64,000 nucleotides of DNA from Enterococcus lactis (GTDB lineage Bacteria; Bacillota; Bacilli; Lactobacillales; Enterococcaceae), in NCBI RefSeq assembly GCF_015751045.1, contig NZ_BNJW01000011.1, positions 1-64,000 on the forward strand, given 5' to 3'. Shown piece after piece: positions 46,040-57,372 of this stretch; positions within the stretch are counted from its first letter, which is position 1, and the number at the start of each line of letters is the position of its first letter. The translations under genes were made by a program, and so were the position numbers. The notes beneath the pieces were generated by a model that was given only the letters and a program-made list of their open reading frames with translations, was not told the origin of the DNA and made no database searches.

Positions 46040-48838
46040 TTACTTTTCTTCGAATCCTTCAGATACAGCTTCAGGATAGAATTCTTCAACGATTTTTGCA
46101 CAACGACCGCATAGATGAGGAAGTTTTTCATCTACTCCTACATCTTTACGAACTTGGCGACAGCGATCGCACGTTTCTCCGTCTGCTTTTTCCACTGTAA
46201 TAGCAACATCATCAAATACCACAGCATTATCTGGCACTTGTACATCTGCTTCCATTACTTCAAAGTAGTCTGGGGAAACGATCAGCAATTGTGCAATATC
46301 TGCATCCAAAGCTTTTAACATTTCACGAACTTGTTGTTTTGGATAAACAGTTAGTTTTGCTTCCAATGATTTACCAATCAATTTGCTATTTCTTGCTTCT
46401 TCCAATGCTTTTAAGACCTTGTCACGGAAATCCATGAAAGCAGCCCAAGTGTCCATCAATTCCTCTTGGTTCGCAAACTCTTCATAGCCAGGAAATTCGC
46501 TTAACTGAACGTATGCTTCTTCTTCTTTCAGGAATGACCAGATTTCTTCCGCCGTATGTGGAATGATAGGCGTCAATAGTTTCGTCAAAGCTACAGCTGT
46601 TTGATAGAAAACAGTTTGCATGCAACGACGTTGATAATCATCTTCTGCTTCGATATAAACCACATCTTTAGCAAAATCCAGGTAGAAGGACGATAGATCA
46701 ACAGTCAAGAAGTTCATAACTGTACGGTAAATATGCATGAAATTATATTTGTCATATCCTTCTTCTCTGATTTCTTTGATTACTTGGTTCAATCGTACGG
46801 TCATGTATTTGTCTACAGAGCGTAAATCATTGTACGAAACAGTATCTTTTTTAGGATCGAAATCTTCTGTATTCGCTAATAAGAAACGCATCGTATTTCT
46901 GATCTTACGATATACCTCTGCCACTTGACTTAAGATATCCATCGATACACGGACATCTGCTTCATAATCGACACTAGATACCCACAAGCGAAGGATATCT
47001 GCACCAAATTGTTTGATCACTTTTTCTGGTGCAATGATATTTCCTAAAGATTTACTCATCTTACGGCCTTCGCCATCTAAAGCAAATCCTTGAGAAATAA
47101 CTGATTTATATGGTGCTACGCCATTGATAGCCACACTTGTCGTGATACTTGAGTTGAACCAGCCACGATATTGGTCTGATCCTTCTAAGTACATATCTGC
47201 TGGGAATGATAATTCTGGTCGTTGACGTAAAACAGCTTCATGAGAAGAACCAGAATCAAACCAGACATCCATGATATCTTTTTCTTTTGTAAATTCGCCA
47301 TTAGGAGAACCTGGGTGAGTAAATCCTTCAGGAAGAAGTTCTTTTGCTTCTTTTTCAAACCAGATGATTGATCCATGTTCAGCGAATAATTTTGCTACAT
47401 GTTCGATTGTTTCTGGCGTGATGATTGCTTCACCATTTTCAGCATAGAAAATCGGAAGCGGCACTCCCCATGCACGTTGACGAGAAATGACCCAGTCGCC
47501 GCGATCACGGATCATATTATATAAACGTGTTTTTCCCCATGGAATAACCCAATCTACTTTTTCTACTTCATCCAAAATATTCTGACGGAATTTATCGATA
47601 GATGCAAACCATTGTGGAGTTGCACGATAAATCACAGGTTTTTTCGTCCGCCAATCGTGAGGATAACTATGGGTAAAGAAATCTAGTTTCAGCAAAGCTC
47701 CTTTTTCCTTTAATAAATCAGTAATCATAGGATTTGCTTTATCATAAAAGATTCCTTCAAATCCAGGAGCTTCTTCTGTAAACAACCCTTTTGAGTCTAC
47801 AGGTGACACTACAGATAGTTTATATTTGCTACCGGCGATATAGTCATCTTCCCCGTGTCCTGGAGCAGTATGGACTAATCCAGTACCAGCGTCTAAAGTA
47901 ACATGGTCACCTAAAATTACGAGCGATTCACGGTCATAGAATGGATGACTTGCAGTCATATATTCCATTTCTTGGCCAGCAAATTCTTTTAGAACCGTTA
48001 CATTTTCCCAACCGATTTCTGTTTGAACTGTTTCTAGCAAATCTTTTGCTACAACAAACTTACGGCCATCAGCTTCGACCAGTACATACGTAAATTTGGG
48101 ATTTACAGCAATACCTTGGTTTGCTGGCAATGTCCATGGTGTTGTCGTCCAAATGACGAAAGCTGTATCTTCATCAAGGATGCCTTTGCCGTCTTTGACA
48201 TTGAAAGCTACAAAAATAGATGGAGATTTTACATCTTTATATTCAATTTCAGCTTCCGCTAAAGAAGACTCACTTGACGGAGACCAGTAAATGGGTTTCA
48301 ATCCTTTGTAAATATAGCCTTTTTCAGCCATTTTACCAAATACGCGTACTTGTGCAGCTTCATACGAAGGGTCTAATGTAACATAGGGATGTTCCCAATC
48401 TCCTGCAACTCCTAGGCGTTTGAAATCTTCTCGTTGTTTATCTACTTGGGAAAGTGCATATTCACGACATTTTTCCAAATATTCTGCCATGGACATTTCT
48501 TTACGTTTCACGCCTTTATTAGCCAACACTTGTTCGATTGGCAATCCATGTGTATCCCATCCTGGAACATATGGTGCGCGGTAGCCAGACATTGATTTTG
48601 AACGAATGATAATGTCTTTACTGATTTTATTCAATGAGTGCCCTAAATGGATATTTCCATTGGCATAAGGAGGTCCATCATGAAGAACAAAGCTAGGTTT
48701 TCCTTCGTTCAATTCTTGTCTTTTTTGGTAGATTTGATTTTCTTCCCATTCTTTTTGCCATTCGCCTTCTCGGTTTGGCAAATTACCACGCATAGGGAAT
48801 TTTGTTTTTCCTAATTGCAAGGTTTCTTTCATTTTCAT
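46040..48838 (-). CDS. ileS: Isoleucyl-tRNA synthetase
   Basis: 932 residues. The class I HIGH motif is in [16 protein letters not shown] (about 56-71) and KMSKS in [10 protein letters not shown] (about 595). The C-terminal zinc finger shows CDRCRQ and CGRCAK. The large CP1 editing domain lies between. Charges tRNA-Ile. Regulated by the T-box leader upstream, which senses uncharged tRNA-Ile. Length is standard for the bacterial enzyme. Confidence 0.98.
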   Translation of the reverse strand: MKMKETLQLGKTKFPMRGNLPNREGEWQKEWEENQIYQKRQELNEGKPSFVLHDGPPYANGNIHLGHSLNKISKDIIIRSKSMSGYRAPYVPGWDTHGLPIEQVLANKGVKRKEMSMAEYLEKCREYALSQVDKQREDFKRLGVAGDWEHPYVTLDPSYEAAQVRVFGKMAEKGYIYKGLKPIYWSPSSESSLAEAEIEYKDVKSPSIFVAFNVKDGKGILDEDTAFVIWTTTPWTLPANQGIAVNPKFTYVLVEADGRKFVVAKDLLETVQTEIGWENVTVLKEFAGQEMEYMTASHPFYDRESLVILGDHVTLDAGTGLVHTAPGHGEDDYIAGSKYKLSVVSPVDSKGLFTEEAPGFEGIFYDKANPMITDLLKEKGALLKLDFFTHSYPHDWRTKKPVIYRATPQWFASIDKFRQNILDEVEKVDWVIPWGKTRLYNMIRDRGDWVISRQRAWGVPLPIFYAENGEAIITPETIEHVAKLFAEHGSIIWFEKEAKELLPEGFTHPGSPNGEFTKEKDIMDVWFDSGSSHEAVLRQRPELSFPADMYLEGSDQYRGWFNSSITTSVAINGVAPYKSVISQGFALDGEGRKMSKSLGNIIAPEKVIKQFGADILRLWVSSVDYEADVRVSMDILSQVAEVYRKIRNTMRFLLANTEDFDPKKDTVSYNDLRSVDKYMTVRLNQVIKEIREEGYDKYNFMHIYRTVMNFLTVDLSSFYLDFAKDVVYIEAEDDYQRRCMQTVFYQTAVALTKLLTPIIPHTAEEIWSFLKEEEAYVQLSEFPGYEEFANQEELMDTWAAFMDFRDKVLKALEEARNSKLIGKSLEAKLTVYPKQQVREMLKALDADIAQLLIVSPDYFEVMEADVQVPDNAVVFDDVAITVEKADGETCDRCRQVRKDVGVDEKLPHLCGRCAKIVEEFYPEAVSEGFEEK

Positions 48839-48873
48839 TCAACCATTCACTCCTTCGTTTATTTTCCGGACAC

Positions 48874-49085
48874 AAAAAGGCATGTTCAGCCGCAAGGGAC
48901 GAACATGCCGTGGTACCACCCAAATTTAGTTGCATCTATCTAATGCAAACTCTCTGTGACCAATAACGAGGTCAGCCGCTGCTTCTTACTCTAGTTTCAG
49001 AAAAGCAGTCTCAAGTAGAGGATCTTTCACGATGCAGTGTCTTACCGATCTTCCACTCTCATCGGCTCGCTTTAAGAATAACAAA
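48874..49085 (-). promoter_or_regulatory. T-box riboswitch leader of ileS
   Basis: The minus strand contains the T-box core GGGTGGTACCACGG (48921-48908) and, just after, a terminator GGCATGTTC/GAACATGCC plus T5 (48909-48874). Upstream stem regions precede it. Uncharged tRNA stabilises the antiterminator and allows ileS transcription. The specifier codon should be for Ile, but I did not fix its position. Confidence 0.92.
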
Positions 49086-49098
49086 GTGCTTTTCTGTT

Positions 49099-49806
49099 CT
49101 ACTCGTTTTCATGTTCACCAGGTACGATTGAGATATCGATAGCCTGTGTATCAAATGCCGTCATAGGTGCTTCTATGACTCCTGTGTCTGAGTTTACATC
49201 AGTATCATTTTCGTTGTCAAGCTGTTTTGCTAAAACTTCTTTGATCACTTCATGGCTGTCAGTCACATAGCTAGAGAATGGTTGTAAAATTTCGTCCCAT
49301 TCTGGACTTTTCACTTGTTCCAATTGAGATTCAAGCATCAAGCTGATACGTTGATGGAATACTCGTGTCTTTTTCTTAAGATCTTCTGTTTCTGTCGCAA
49401 GCTGTCTTGCTTTTTCTGTTGCATCTGTCAAGATTTTTCTTGCTTTTTCTTCTGCATCAGTTGTTAATTGGTGTGCACGTTTTTCAGCATTCGCAACTAA
49501 CTCATCTGCTTTGTTTTGTGCAGAAGTAACGATCACTTCAGATTCTTTACTTGCACTTGTTTTTACTTTATCCGCTGTGTCTTGAGCTACGATGATCGAT
49601 TGGTTCAATGCATCTTTCAATTCATTGAAATACTCAAGTTTTTCTTCTGAATGTTTGACTGCTTTTTCTAATTCACGATTTCTTTGAGTCAATTCTTCGT
49701 AGTCACGAACAACTAAATCTAAGAAATCATCTACTTCGTCTTGATTATATCCCCGCATTTTTGTTGGGAATGTCTTATTTTGGATATCTAATGGAGTTAA
49801 AGCCAT
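49099..49806 (-). CDS. divIVA: Cell division protein DivIVA
   Basis: 235 residues. The membrane-binding N-terminus MALTPLDIQNKTFPTKMRGYNQDEVDDFLDLV is diagnostic. A long coiled coil (residues ~30-165) follows, and then an acidic tail. DivIVA marks curved membrane at septum and poles and recruits division and wall-synthesis proteins. Located at the end of the dcw-ylm block, before ileS, as in other Firmicutes. Confidence 0.97.
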   Translation of the reverse strand: MALTPLDIQNKTFPTKMRGYNQDEVDDFLDLVVRDYEELTQRNRELEKAVKHSEEKLEYFNELKDALNQSIIVAQDTADKVKTSASKESEVIVTSAQNKADELVANAEKRAHQLTTDAEEKARKILTDATEKARQLATETEDLKKKTRVFHQRISLMLESQLEQVKSPEWDEILQPFSSYVTDSHEVIKEVLAKQLDNENDTDVNSDTGVIEAPMTAFDTQAIDISIVPGEHENE

Positions 49807-49826
49807 GAGTAAACCACCTTTTTATT

Positions 49827-50609
49827 TTATTTACGTAATACACCGAACAACACCCTGTACTTTTCTTTTTTCGTCTTCCCCTCAAGTTCTTGGATCTGGA
49901 CTCTGCCGTAACCCCTGACTGAAATAATATCTAATAGTTCAAGTACAAAATCAGGTCTTGTATTTTCTGTCCAATTCACTTTTACTTTACCAGCTTCGAT
50001 CAGCTGCTTGGACCGCTGTCTGGAAATATTATAAATCTCAGAGATCACACTGTCCAGTCGCATAGAACTAACAGTCCCTCTTTCTTGTGTCCAGCTGTCT
50101 TTCGGCAAAATCATTTCTGTGTATTTGATTGGTTCCAAGCGTACAGCAACTTTTCCAATCTTTGTTACTTGTGCAGCAACAAAATGATCCACCTCATTTG
50201 CAATAAATACTTGCCAGCGATCGCCATCTGAGATGATATCGCCAAAGTAAGAGCGTTTGATACCTGTTCCCACTAAAGTCCCAAGGATTTTCCCATGACT
50301 TAGACTGGCAAATTTGCTAGGATAATGGATTTCATACAATGCTGTTTCAAAATCTTCCTCTACAGGTTCGTAATAATCGGGGAAAATCAAACATCTTTTT
50401 CTTTCTGCCTGTTCATATCCACCATAAAACATGAAACGCAAATCACTGCTTTGACGAATCAGTGTTTCTAAAATATAGGATTGTCTGGGGTCAAGAAATT
50501 CAGTCAGATATGGCGCATATTGTCCTTGAACTTGTTCAATCCAATCACCTACTGAGTCGATAAATGCCCGTTCATCTGCCCGAAAGTGCTGGTATACATT
50601 TGCATCCAA
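49827..50609 (-). CDS. ylmH: YlmH-type S4-domain RNA-binding protein
   Basis: 260 residues. The C-terminal S4 domain (MRLDSVISEIYNISRQRSKQLIEAGKVKVNW) and the N-terminal YlmH fold (FLDPRQSYILETLIRQSSDLRFMFYGGY) match the family. Family members have been linked to ribosome quality control and septum formation. Lies in the conserved order sepF-yggT-ylmH-divIVA. Confidence 0.93.
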   Translation of the reverse strand: MDANVYQHFRADERAFIDSVGDWIEQVQGQYAPYLTEFLDPRQSYILETLIRQSSDLRFMFYGGYEQAERKRCLIFPDYYEPVEEDFETALYEIHYPSKFASLSHGKILGTLVGTGIKRSYFGDIISDGDRWQVFIANEVDHFVAAQVTKIGKVAVRLEPIKYTEMILPKDSWTQERGTVSSMRLDSVISEIYNISRQRSKQLIEAGKVKVNWTENTRPDFVLELLDIISVRGYGRVQIQELEGKTKKEKYRVLFGVLRK

Positions 50610-50657
50610 AATTTTCCCCTCCTATCTATTCTGAGAATAAAGATTTTGTTGCTTGAA

Positions 50658-50945
50658 TCAATAAACTATATGGATAGTTATCCATATAACGATCTGTGCT
50701 AATCCTTGTACGGCTAAGTTCAAGATTAGAATGGCCCCTAAAATCGTGAAATCCAAAGGACCGATCCTTAAAGGCAGACGATCGAATAAACTGATATACG
50801 GTTCACAGATCTTAGCTAAAAATCGTCCTAATCCTGATTGATAACCGCCTGGAAACCAAGAGAGCAAAGCATATACCATCAAGATAATGCTATAGAAATA
50901 GGCTGCCCGTTCAATTAAATGAAGTAATAGCGCAATAATATAAAT
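50658..50945 (-). CDS. yggT: YggT-family membrane protein, apparent ATT start
   Basis: 95 residues with two hydrophobic regions (IYIIALLLHLIERAAYFYSI and FTILGAILILNLAVQGLA) and the family motif ALLSWFPGGYQSGLGRFLAKICEPY. No ATG, GTG or TTG exists between the upstream in-frame TGA (50969) and residue 22. The frame and the family's first helix begin at ATT (50945), seven bases after a perfect GGAGGA. Standard callers would start at 50882 or 50879 and lose the first helix. The gene is part of the sepF-divIVA block; function unclear, possibly in division or membrane organisation. Confidence 0.85.
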   Translation of the reverse strand: MYIIALLLHLIERAAYFYSIILMVYALLSWFPGGYQSGLGRFLAKICEPYISLFDRLPLRIGPLDFTILGAILILNLAVQGLAQIVIWITIHIVY

Positions 50946-50959
50946 CGTAGTTCCTCCTC

Positions 50960-51559
50960 TTACAGATCAAACAAATTCGCATCTGCAAAAGATTGAGCGG
51001 TTGAACTGTCAATCTCCATCCCTGTCGGTGTACAAAGAAAAATTTCATCTCCAACGCGTTTGATATCTCCATCTAATGCATAAACTGTCCCTGTTAGAAA
51101 ATCAACGATTCTTCTCGCTTGCTTTTCTTCCACTAAATGAAAATTCACTAAGGTTGCTTCTCCAGCGATGATTCGTTTAGCAATCGCCATCGCTTCAGAA
51201 TAAGCTCTTGGTTCCATCACAGTGATTTTTCCCGCAAGATTTGCTTTAGGTTGTGTAGACGTTCTTGAAGCTGTTCTTTCTTTCGCTACAGTTTTTGTAG
51301 GTGATTGATGTAGTTCAATTACTTTTTTCTTTTCAGCCGGCTGAATACTTTCATGCGTTACAGGACGTGAAGTCGCCGTTTTTTGTTTCTCATGAGTATT
51401 CGCAGCAGATACAGAATGAGTTGGTTGATTCTGTTTTGTATTTTTTTTAGTTGGCTGTACAGCCTTTTTTGTTGTTTCAGGATAATCTTGGTATTCGTAC
51501 TCTTCCTCATCAGCTAATCCGAAAAAATTAGCAATTGCTCCTCTGTTTAAAAGCGGCAT
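50960..51559 (-). CDS. sepF: Cell division protein SepF
   Basis: 199 residues. An N-terminal amphipathic membrane-binding helix (MPLLNRGAIANFFGLADEEE-like) is followed by a low-complexity Gln/Thr/Lys linker (about 25-105). The C-terminal SepF domain (GKITVMEPRAYSEAMAIAKRI, RRIVDFLTGTVYALDGDIKRVG, IFLCTP) is complete. It bundles FtsZ and tethers it to the membrane. Confidence 0.96.
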   Translation of the reverse strand: MPLLNRGAIANFFGLADEEEYEYQDYPETTKKAVQPTKKNTKQNQPTHSVSAANTHEKQKTATSRPVTHESIQPAEKKKVIELHQSPTKTVAKERTASRTSTQPKANLAGKITVMEPRAYSEAMAIAKRIIAGEATLVNFHLVEEKQARRIVDFLTGTVYALDGDIKRVGDEIFLCTPTGMEIDSSTAQSFADANLFDL

Positions 51560-51572
51560 TTTTGTTCCTCCT

Positions 51573-52250
51573 TTATTCGTCTTTGAATAGCGCTGTTCCT
51601 ACACGGATAAATGTTGCACCTTCTTCAATCGCAATTTGAAAATCCTGACTCATCCCCATGCTTAATTCATTACATGGTGCATGGGCATAACCTTTTGCTT
51701 GAACAAGATCACGCAATTCTTTCAGCGTACCAAACACTTTATGGATTTGCTCATCAGAAGCTTCTTTAGGCGCCATAGTCATTAACCCAACAACCTTGAT
51801 TTTTGTGCAGGCAGCTAAAGATTCCACAAACGGTAAAAGCTCATCTGGTGAAATTCCATGTTTTGATTCCTCACCAGAAACATTTACTTCAATAAAACAG
51901 GATAATTCTTTCTCTAACCGCTTCTGGATTTCTTCTGCTAATCTTAAACTGTCCAACGCATGAAAGTAATCAATTTCATTTACAATCAATTTTACCTTTC
52001 TGCGCTGTAAATTACCAATTAAATGCCACTTTATTTCGGGAAAATCAAATAAATCTTGTTTCTTTTGTAATAGTTTATCTACTCGGTTTTCTGCACAATT
52101 CATAACGCCAGCTCTGACCAATTCTTCAGCTTGAGCTGATTCAACAGATTTTGTTACAGCTACTAATGTAACTTCTTTCGGATCACGATGAACAAGAGCA
52201 CACGAATCCTGAATTTCTTGCTTGATTTTCTGCAAGTTGTCAGCAATCAT
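51573..52250 (-). CDS. yggS: YggS-type pyridoxal phosphate homeostasis protein
   Basis: 225 residues. The PLP-binding Lys in LVAVTKSVE, KWHLIGNLQRRK, HALDSLRLAEEI, and ELSMGMSQDFQIAIEEGATFIRVGTALF identify the family. It is a one-domain PLP-binding protein that keeps B6 and amino acid pools balanced. It lies between ftsZ and sepF as in many Firmicutes. Confidence 0.96.
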   Translation of the reverse strand: MIADNLQKIKQEIQDSCALVHRDPKEVTLVAVTKSVESAQAEELVRAGVMNCAENRVDKLLQKKQDLFDFPEIKWHLIGNLQRRKVKLIVNEIDYFHALDSLRLAEEIQKRLEKELSCFIEVNVSGEESKHGISPDELLPFVESLAACTKIKVVGLMTMAPKEASDEQIHKVFGTLKELRDLVQAKGYAHAPCNELSMGMSQDFQIAIEEGATFIRVGTALFKDE

Positions 52251-52266
52251 GTGCTCTTCCTCTCCT

Positions 52267-53508
52267 TTATTTTTTACGACGGAAAAACGGTGGCGTATTT
52301 AATTCATCATCGCCATGAGATTTTGTTTCTTCGCGGTTGAATGTATCAAATTCTTTTTTTTCGATATTGTCAAAATTGGAATCATCAACTCTAGGACGAA
52401 CATTTTGTTCACGTCTGATATCCCAATCGCCAAAACTGTTTTCTTCTTCTGCAGAAGTTGGTTTAGCTTGATCCATATCTAATACAGTCTTTTGAGCAGG
52501 TGATTGCATTTGTGCTTGTCTAGCTGGACGGCTAGACTTGCGCTCCTTTTTTGATTCATCGATACCTGTTGCGATGACCGTCACGCGGATTTCATCGCCC
52601 ATTTCTTCATTGATAGATGTACCTAGAATAATATTTACATCGCCAGTTGCTGCATTTGCTACGATATCTGAAGCATCTTGTGCTTCAAACAATGTCATAT
52701 CCAAACCGCCTGTGATGTTAAGAAGTACTTGTTCCGCTCCATCAATAGATGTTTCAAGCAATGGAGAGGAGATTGCTTTTTTCGTTGCTTCTACTACGCG
52801 ATCTTCTCCACTAGCTACACCGATTCCCATCAATGCTGTACCTTGGTTTTCCATCACTGTTTTCACGTCAGCAAAGTCGAGGTTAACGTAACCTGGTGCC
52901 GTAATCAAGTCAGAGATACCTTGTACACCTTGACGTAAAACGTTATCTGCTTCACGGAAAGCTTCAAGCATTGGTGTCTTTTTATCTACAACTTCTAGTA
53001 AACGGTTATTTGAGATAATCAATAATGTATCGACATTTTCTTTCAAACGAGCGATACCTTCTGCAGCAAAACGGCCACGTTTAGGTCCTTCAAAAGTGAA
53101 CGGACGTGTAACGACACCAACGGTCAATGCGCCCAGTTCTCTAGCGATCCCTGCAACGATTGGCGCAGCACCTGTACCAGTTCCTCCACCCATTCCTGCA
53201 GTGATGAAAATCATATCTGCACCGTCTAAAGCTTCTCGTAAGGATTGTTCACTTTCTTCTGCCGCTTTTTGTCCAACTTCTGGTTGAGAACCAGCCCCTA
53301 AACCACGAGTATATTTTGGTCCTAATTGGATAACTGTTTCAGCTTTTGAATTTTTTAATGCTTGCACGTCTGTGTTGGCCGTAATGAATTCAACACCTTT
53401 GACGTTTTCTTCAATCATTCGGTTCACAGCATTTCCACCGCCACCGCCGACTCCGATGACTTTGATTACTGCGCCGTCATTGATATTATTATCAATTGAG
53501 AATTCCAT
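52267..53508 (-). CDS. ftsZ: Cell division protein FtsZ
   Basis: 413 residues. GTP-binding [15 protein letters not shown] and [12 protein letters not shown] (tubulin signature), then the T7 loop region. A linker (~320-395) and the C-terminal peptide TPPFFRRKK, which binds FtsA and SepF, are present. Polymerises into the Z ring. Follows ftsA in the dcw operon. Confidence 0.98.
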   Translation of the reverse strand: MEFSIDNNINDGAVIKVIGVGGGGGNAVNRMIEENVKGVEFITANTDVQALKNSKAETVIQLGPKYTRGLGAGSQPEVGQKAAEESEQSLREALDGADMIFITAGMGGGTGTGAAPIVAGIARELGALTVGVVTRPFTFEGPKRGRFAAEGIARLKENVDTLLIISNNRLLEVVDKKTPMLEAFREADNVLRQGVQGISDLITAPGYVNLDFADVKTVMENQGTALMGIGVASGEDRVVEATKKAISSPLLETSIDGAEQVLLNITGGLDMTLFEAQDASDIVANAATGDVNIILGTSINEEMGDEIRVTVIATGIDESKKERKSSRPARQAQMQSPAQKTVLDMDQAKPTSAEEENSFGDWDIRREQNVRPRVDDSNFDNIEKKEFDTFNREETKSHGDDELNTPPFFRRKK

Positions 53509-53530
53509 ATCTTATTCCTCCCAGGATGAA

Positions 53531-54856
53531 TTAATCAAAAATATTTGTAAAGAAACCCTTGATTTTATTTTTTACATTTTCTCCGGATTCTTTTGGTTCC
53601 GGCTCATCGTAGACTGTTTCTTCAGGTGCTTCATAGCTTTCATATGTGTTTGTTGTTTCTTGTTCAACTACCATTTGACGAGCTGCTGAGGTCTCACCTG
53701 TAACAGCAATTTTTGCCAATTGATACACTTCGCTCAAGTTTGCTGAATAATCAACGATACTTATTACATTTGTAAATACCGGGTTTCTCAGTCCCATGTG
53801 ATTTGGAACATACAGTTTCACATTTACGCCGAAGATTTCTTGCGCCAAGTCCACAACACCTGGAAGACTAGCAGCTCCGCCTGTCAATACGACGCCACCT
53901 GGCAACTCTAATGCTTCGATTTGGTCCAATGCATCTTTTGCTTTGTTGAAAATCTGTTCCATACGAGCTGAAATAATTTCTGACAAATAGCGTTCATCGA
54001 CTTTCACTGGTTCTGACTGGCCAATTACATCTACTGGAAACTCTTCATCTGGTGATGTCCGTTCTGGATATGCATCCCCGTAATTTATTTTCAACGCTTC
54101 TGCATTGTTAAAAGACGTATTTAATACAATAGAGATATCTTTAGTGACAAATTCGCCACCTTCTTGGTCGAGACTGGTAAACTTCAATTGCTTATCATGC
54201 ATAACAGCTGTTGTCGTTTGGCCACCACCCATATCAATAACGATCGTACCAAAATCTTTTTCTCCGTCAGAAAGAATTGATTCTGTCAGCGCTAAAGGAG
54301 TAATAACCATTTCATTGACGATTAATCCGGCGTTTTCCACGCATTTACGTATGTTATGGATGATCGTTTTTGGTCCGGTAAACAACAGACCGTACATTTC
54401 TAATCTTACGCCGATCATTCCACGAGGGTCTTTGATTCCCTCGAATCCATCGACAGTAAAATCTTGTGGCAAAATTGACACGATTTGACGTTCAGGAGGT
54501 ATTGAACGAACAAGGGCAGCAGAAGCCACATTTCTGACATCTTCATCGGTGATTTCCTTTGAATCTCCGTTAACTGCAATCATTCCCTGGCAATTTTCTA
54601 CTTCAAGCATGTTTGCTGGCAAACCGACACTTACGCCTTTGATCTGGATACCTGCTTTTTCTTCTGCTTGTCGTACTGCTCGTTGTATCGCTTGGACCGT
54701 TTTATCGATATCAACGATAATGCCTCGGTTAATCCCTTCTGATTTTGCGTTTCCTACTCCAATAATATTCATTTGGCTGTCGATATATTCAGCCACGACA
54801 ACTTTAACAGATGTCGTTCCAATATCAAGGCCTACATACATTCCTGTTTTTGCCAT
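53531..54856 (-). CDS. ftsA: Cell division protein FtsA
   Basis: 441 residues of the actin/ASKHA family: VGLDIGTTSVKVVVAEY at the N-terminus, IVIDMGGGQTTTAVMHD (phosphate 2), and GGVVLTGGAASLPGV (adenosine motif). An acidic linker and the membrane-targeting end KNKIKGFFTNIFD follow. It anchors FtsZ to the membrane. Confidence 0.98.
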   Translation of the reverse strand: MAKTGMYVGLDIGTTSVKVVVAEYIDSQMNIIGVGNAKSEGINRGIIVDIDKTVQAIQRAVRQAEEKAGIQIKGVSVGLPANMLEVENCQGMIAVNGDSKEITDEDVRNVASAALVRSIPPERQIVSILPQDFTVDGFEGIKDPRGMIGVRLEMYGLLFTGPKTIIHNIRKCVENAGLIVNEMVITPLALTESILSDGEKDFGTIVIDMGGGQTTTAVMHDKQLKFTSLDQEGGEFVTKDISIVLNTSFNNAEALKINYGDAYPERTSPDEEFPVDVIGQSEPVKVDERYLSEIISARMEQIFNKAKDALDQIEALELPGGVVLTGGAASLPGVVDLAQEIFGVNVKLYVPNHMGLRNPVFTNVISIVDYSANLSEVYQLAKIAVTGETSAARQMVVEQETTNTYESYEAPEETVYDEPEPKESGENVKNKIKGFFTNIFD

Positions 54857-55011
54857 GAATGGGATTCCCTCCTACTTACTATTCCATATACAAGCGAACA
54901 ACTAGCGTCCGTTTTAAAATATACTTATTAATAGATATATTCACTGCTTTCAATTCTACCATAAATTACTGGTTTTTAGAAAGTACATTCTTACTTTTTA
55001 AAGTTGTTTTA

Positions 55012-56244
55012 TCAATTTTCATTTAAACTTGACGGAGTTGTACTTGGATTGTCTTCTATTTGACTTGTTTCACTTGAATTATTTGAATCAGATGAGCCGT
55101 TTGTATCAGACGATTCAGGTGTATCTGCTGCTTGCGTTTCTGCCTCTTCACTTGACCCATTTGTTTGATCCGCGTTTTCTTCACTTCCAGTTGTTTCTTC
55201 CGTTTGGTCCGATTCTGCCGTTTCTTGAGTACTGCTGTAAGGATATGAGTAGATGCCAACTTCCATGTCGATCACACCTTTTTCATCTATGTCTTTGGCT
55301 ACTTGCGAATAATATTTCATTTGGTTCGCAAGATTATTGATATTTACAATGACTTGATTGCCATCATTCATGTTCAATTGGATCAGGTTTTTATTACTTG
55401 CTCTTGGTGTATACTTGATTTCAGAGATTGCTTTTTGCAATTCTGATGATAACTGATTGTATTGCTTTGTTAATTCTTTGATTTTTGCTGAATCTTTGAA
55501 CTCTTCTAAGATAGGGAGATTTTTTGTAGGATTTGCTACTTTTTCATCTAATACTGTTCCATTTTCAATTACTGGATAGTATTGATTATCTTTTGCAATC
55601 AAAGCGATTTCTTTGTATTCTGTCACATCCAAATCGAACTCATTTATCCCTTTGAAGTGTATAGCTGCTTTTTCGATTCTCGGCTGTGCTTTTTTTAGCC
55701 GTTCGATATAAGTGGATCGATCGAAATACTGCCCCCAGACATTTTCTCCCAATGACAATTTGGTATCAGAGATGATTTCCTGACTGTTGACTACCTTATT
55801 ACCTGACACTGCAACTGCTTGTAGCTTGCTATAAGGAGAAACATAATAGATCAAAAAAATCAGCGGTATGCCCAATACAGTAATAATCAATGCTAACCGA
55901 CGAAACAGTACTTTATGCCTTTGACTTTTTAAATTGGGGAGACGATTCAAAAAAGAACCGTTATACGGGCCACCGTTTTTCTTTTGCTTGATCTCTTCAA
56001 AAAATTCGATTTTTTTCTCGGACTGGCTTTCTGACTGGCTTGTTTCTTGCTGTTCCTCTTGAACCGTTCTTTCTTCTTCAGAATCTGAAAGGGGTGTGTC
56101 TAATGGTGTGTCTTCTTTTTTTGGCTCTTGGTTTTTCATCCCTTGTTCTGCCAGATATTTTCGGTTAGCCTTTTGCCAAGGAGTCAAATTGTTTTCATCA
56201 GAAGACGAATGAGACAATTTTTTAGGTTCTTTTTTCTTACTCAC
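55012..56244 (-). CDS. divIB: Cell division protein DivIB/FtsQ
   Basis: About 410 residues from a GTG (SKKKEPKKL) preceded by GGCGGTGG; a GTG three codons earlier is possible. A long charged cytoplasmic tail (~1-115) leads to a membrane helix (LALIITVLGIPLIFLIYYV), then a POTRA domain (LQAVAVSGNKVVNSQEI) and beta domain. The last ~75 residues are a Ser/Glu/Thr-rich extracellular tail. Part of the FtsL-DivIC-DivIB complex. Confidence 0.95.
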   Translation of the reverse strand: MSKKKEPKKLSHSSSDENNLTPWQKANRKYLAEQGMKNQEPKKEDTPLDTPLSDSEEERTVQEEQQETSQSESQSEKKIEFFEEIKQKKNGGPYNGSFLNRLPNLKSQRHKVLFRRLALIITVLGIPLIFLIYYVSPYSKLQAVAVSGNKVVNSQEIISDTKLSLGENVWGQYFDRSTYIERLKKAQPRIEKAAIHFKGINEFDLDVTEYKEIALIAKDNQYYPVIENGTVLDEKVANPTKNLPILEEFKDSAKIKELTKQYNQLSSELQKAISEIKYTPRASNKNLIQLNMNDGNQVIVNINNLANQMKYYSQVAKDIDEKGVIDMEVGIYSYPYSSTQETAESDQTEETTGSEENADQTNGSSEEAETQAADTPESSDTNGSSDSNNSSETSQIEDNPSTTPSSLNEN

Positions 56245-56258
56245 TAAGACCACCGCCT

Positions 56259-57347
56259 TTATTTTTTGATTATTTGATTCACTACGTCATAAAGACGTTT
56301 TGAAGCATCAGGGATGCCTTGTTCTTTAGAAGCTCGGCACATTTGCTTTTGCAATTCTTCATCATCCATGATTTCGTTAATTGTCTGACTTAGTGATTCA
56401 CCCGTTAGCTCATTATCCGCAATCATTTTTGCTGCTCCTGCATGAACAAGACTCATTGCATTTTTAGTCTGATGATCATTCGTAACATATGGACTGGGAA
56501 CAAGCACTGCCGGAAGCCCCAAAGCTGTAAATTCTGCGATCGAAGTTGCACCAGCACGTCCCACTAGCAGATTGCTCGAAGCCATGACTTCTGCCATGTT
56601 TTTGATGTAAGGCTGGACACTAATGTTTTGTATTTCAGGATTTATTTTATTTAGGATTTCTTCATAATATCTTTCTCCTGAAGCATACAAGACTTGATAA
56701 GAGGAAGGAATATATTCACTTAAAAAAACCGATACCGCTTGATTGATTTTAAGTGCTCCTTGACTGCCGCCAAAAATCAAGACTGTTTTCTTTTCTGGAT
56801 CCAACCCAAATGTTTTCAAAATATCTGATTTTTTAGTATCTGCTACTTCTTGTGCTCGAGGATTACCTACAAGGACTGATTTGTTTTCAGGAAAAAAAGG
56901 AGCCGCATCTTTGAATGAAAGAGCGATCCGATCCACATATCGGCTTAAAAATTTATTGGTAACACCTGGTACACTGTTTTGTTCATGGATAATAGTTGGA
57001 ATTCCCATTTTTGATGCAGCATACACTACCGCTCCGGATACATATCCTCCAGTACCGATAACGATATCTGGTTGAAAATCACTGAGGATTTTTTTTGCTT
57101 GACGGATACTCTTAAGAAACAATCGGATTGTCTTGATATTATGCATGGAAATTTTTCGTTTAAAGCCTTGAATCTCCAAAGTATGGAAAGGCATTCCTGT
57201 ATCAGGGACAATTTTATTTTCCAGACCACGTTTTGCTCCCACATACATGAATTCAGCATTCGGTTCTTGAGTCTTCACATAATTGACAAAGGCAAGAGCC
57301 GGATAAATATGTCCTCCCGTTCCTCCGCCTGTAACCAAAATTTTCAT
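56259..57347 (-). CDS. murG: MurG glycosyltransferase (lipid II synthesis)
   Basis: 362 residues. [18 protein letters not shown] at the N-terminus and [13 protein letters not shown] and [25 protein letters not shown] motifs identify MurG. It transfers GlcNAc from UDP-GlcNAc to lipid I at the inner membrane face. Lies between murD and divIB. Confidence 0.97.
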   Translation of the reverse strand: MKILVTGGGTGGHIYPALAFVNYVKTQEPNAEFMYVGAKRGLENKIVPDTGMPFHTLEIQGFKRKISMHNIKTIRLFLKSIRQAKKILSDFQPDIVIGTGGYVSGAVVYAASKMGIPTIIHEQNSVPGVTNKFLSRYVDRIALSFKDAAPFFPENKSVLVGNPRAQEVADTKKSDILKTFGLDPEKKTVLIFGGSQGALKINQAVSVFLSEYIPSSYQVLYASGERYYEEILNKINPEIQNISVQPYIKNMAEVMASSNLLVGRAGATSIAEFTALGLPAVLVPSPYVTNDHQTKNAMSLVHAGAAKMIADNELTGESLSQTINEIMDDEELQKQMCRASKEQGIPDASKRLYDVVNQIIKK

Positions 57348-57372
57348 TTTTTATCGCTCGCTTCTACTTTTT

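Noticed and set aside
52538-53287. Plus-strand frames opposite ftsZ
   Set aside because: Antisense of a strongly conserved gene; GC-skewed codon shadow.
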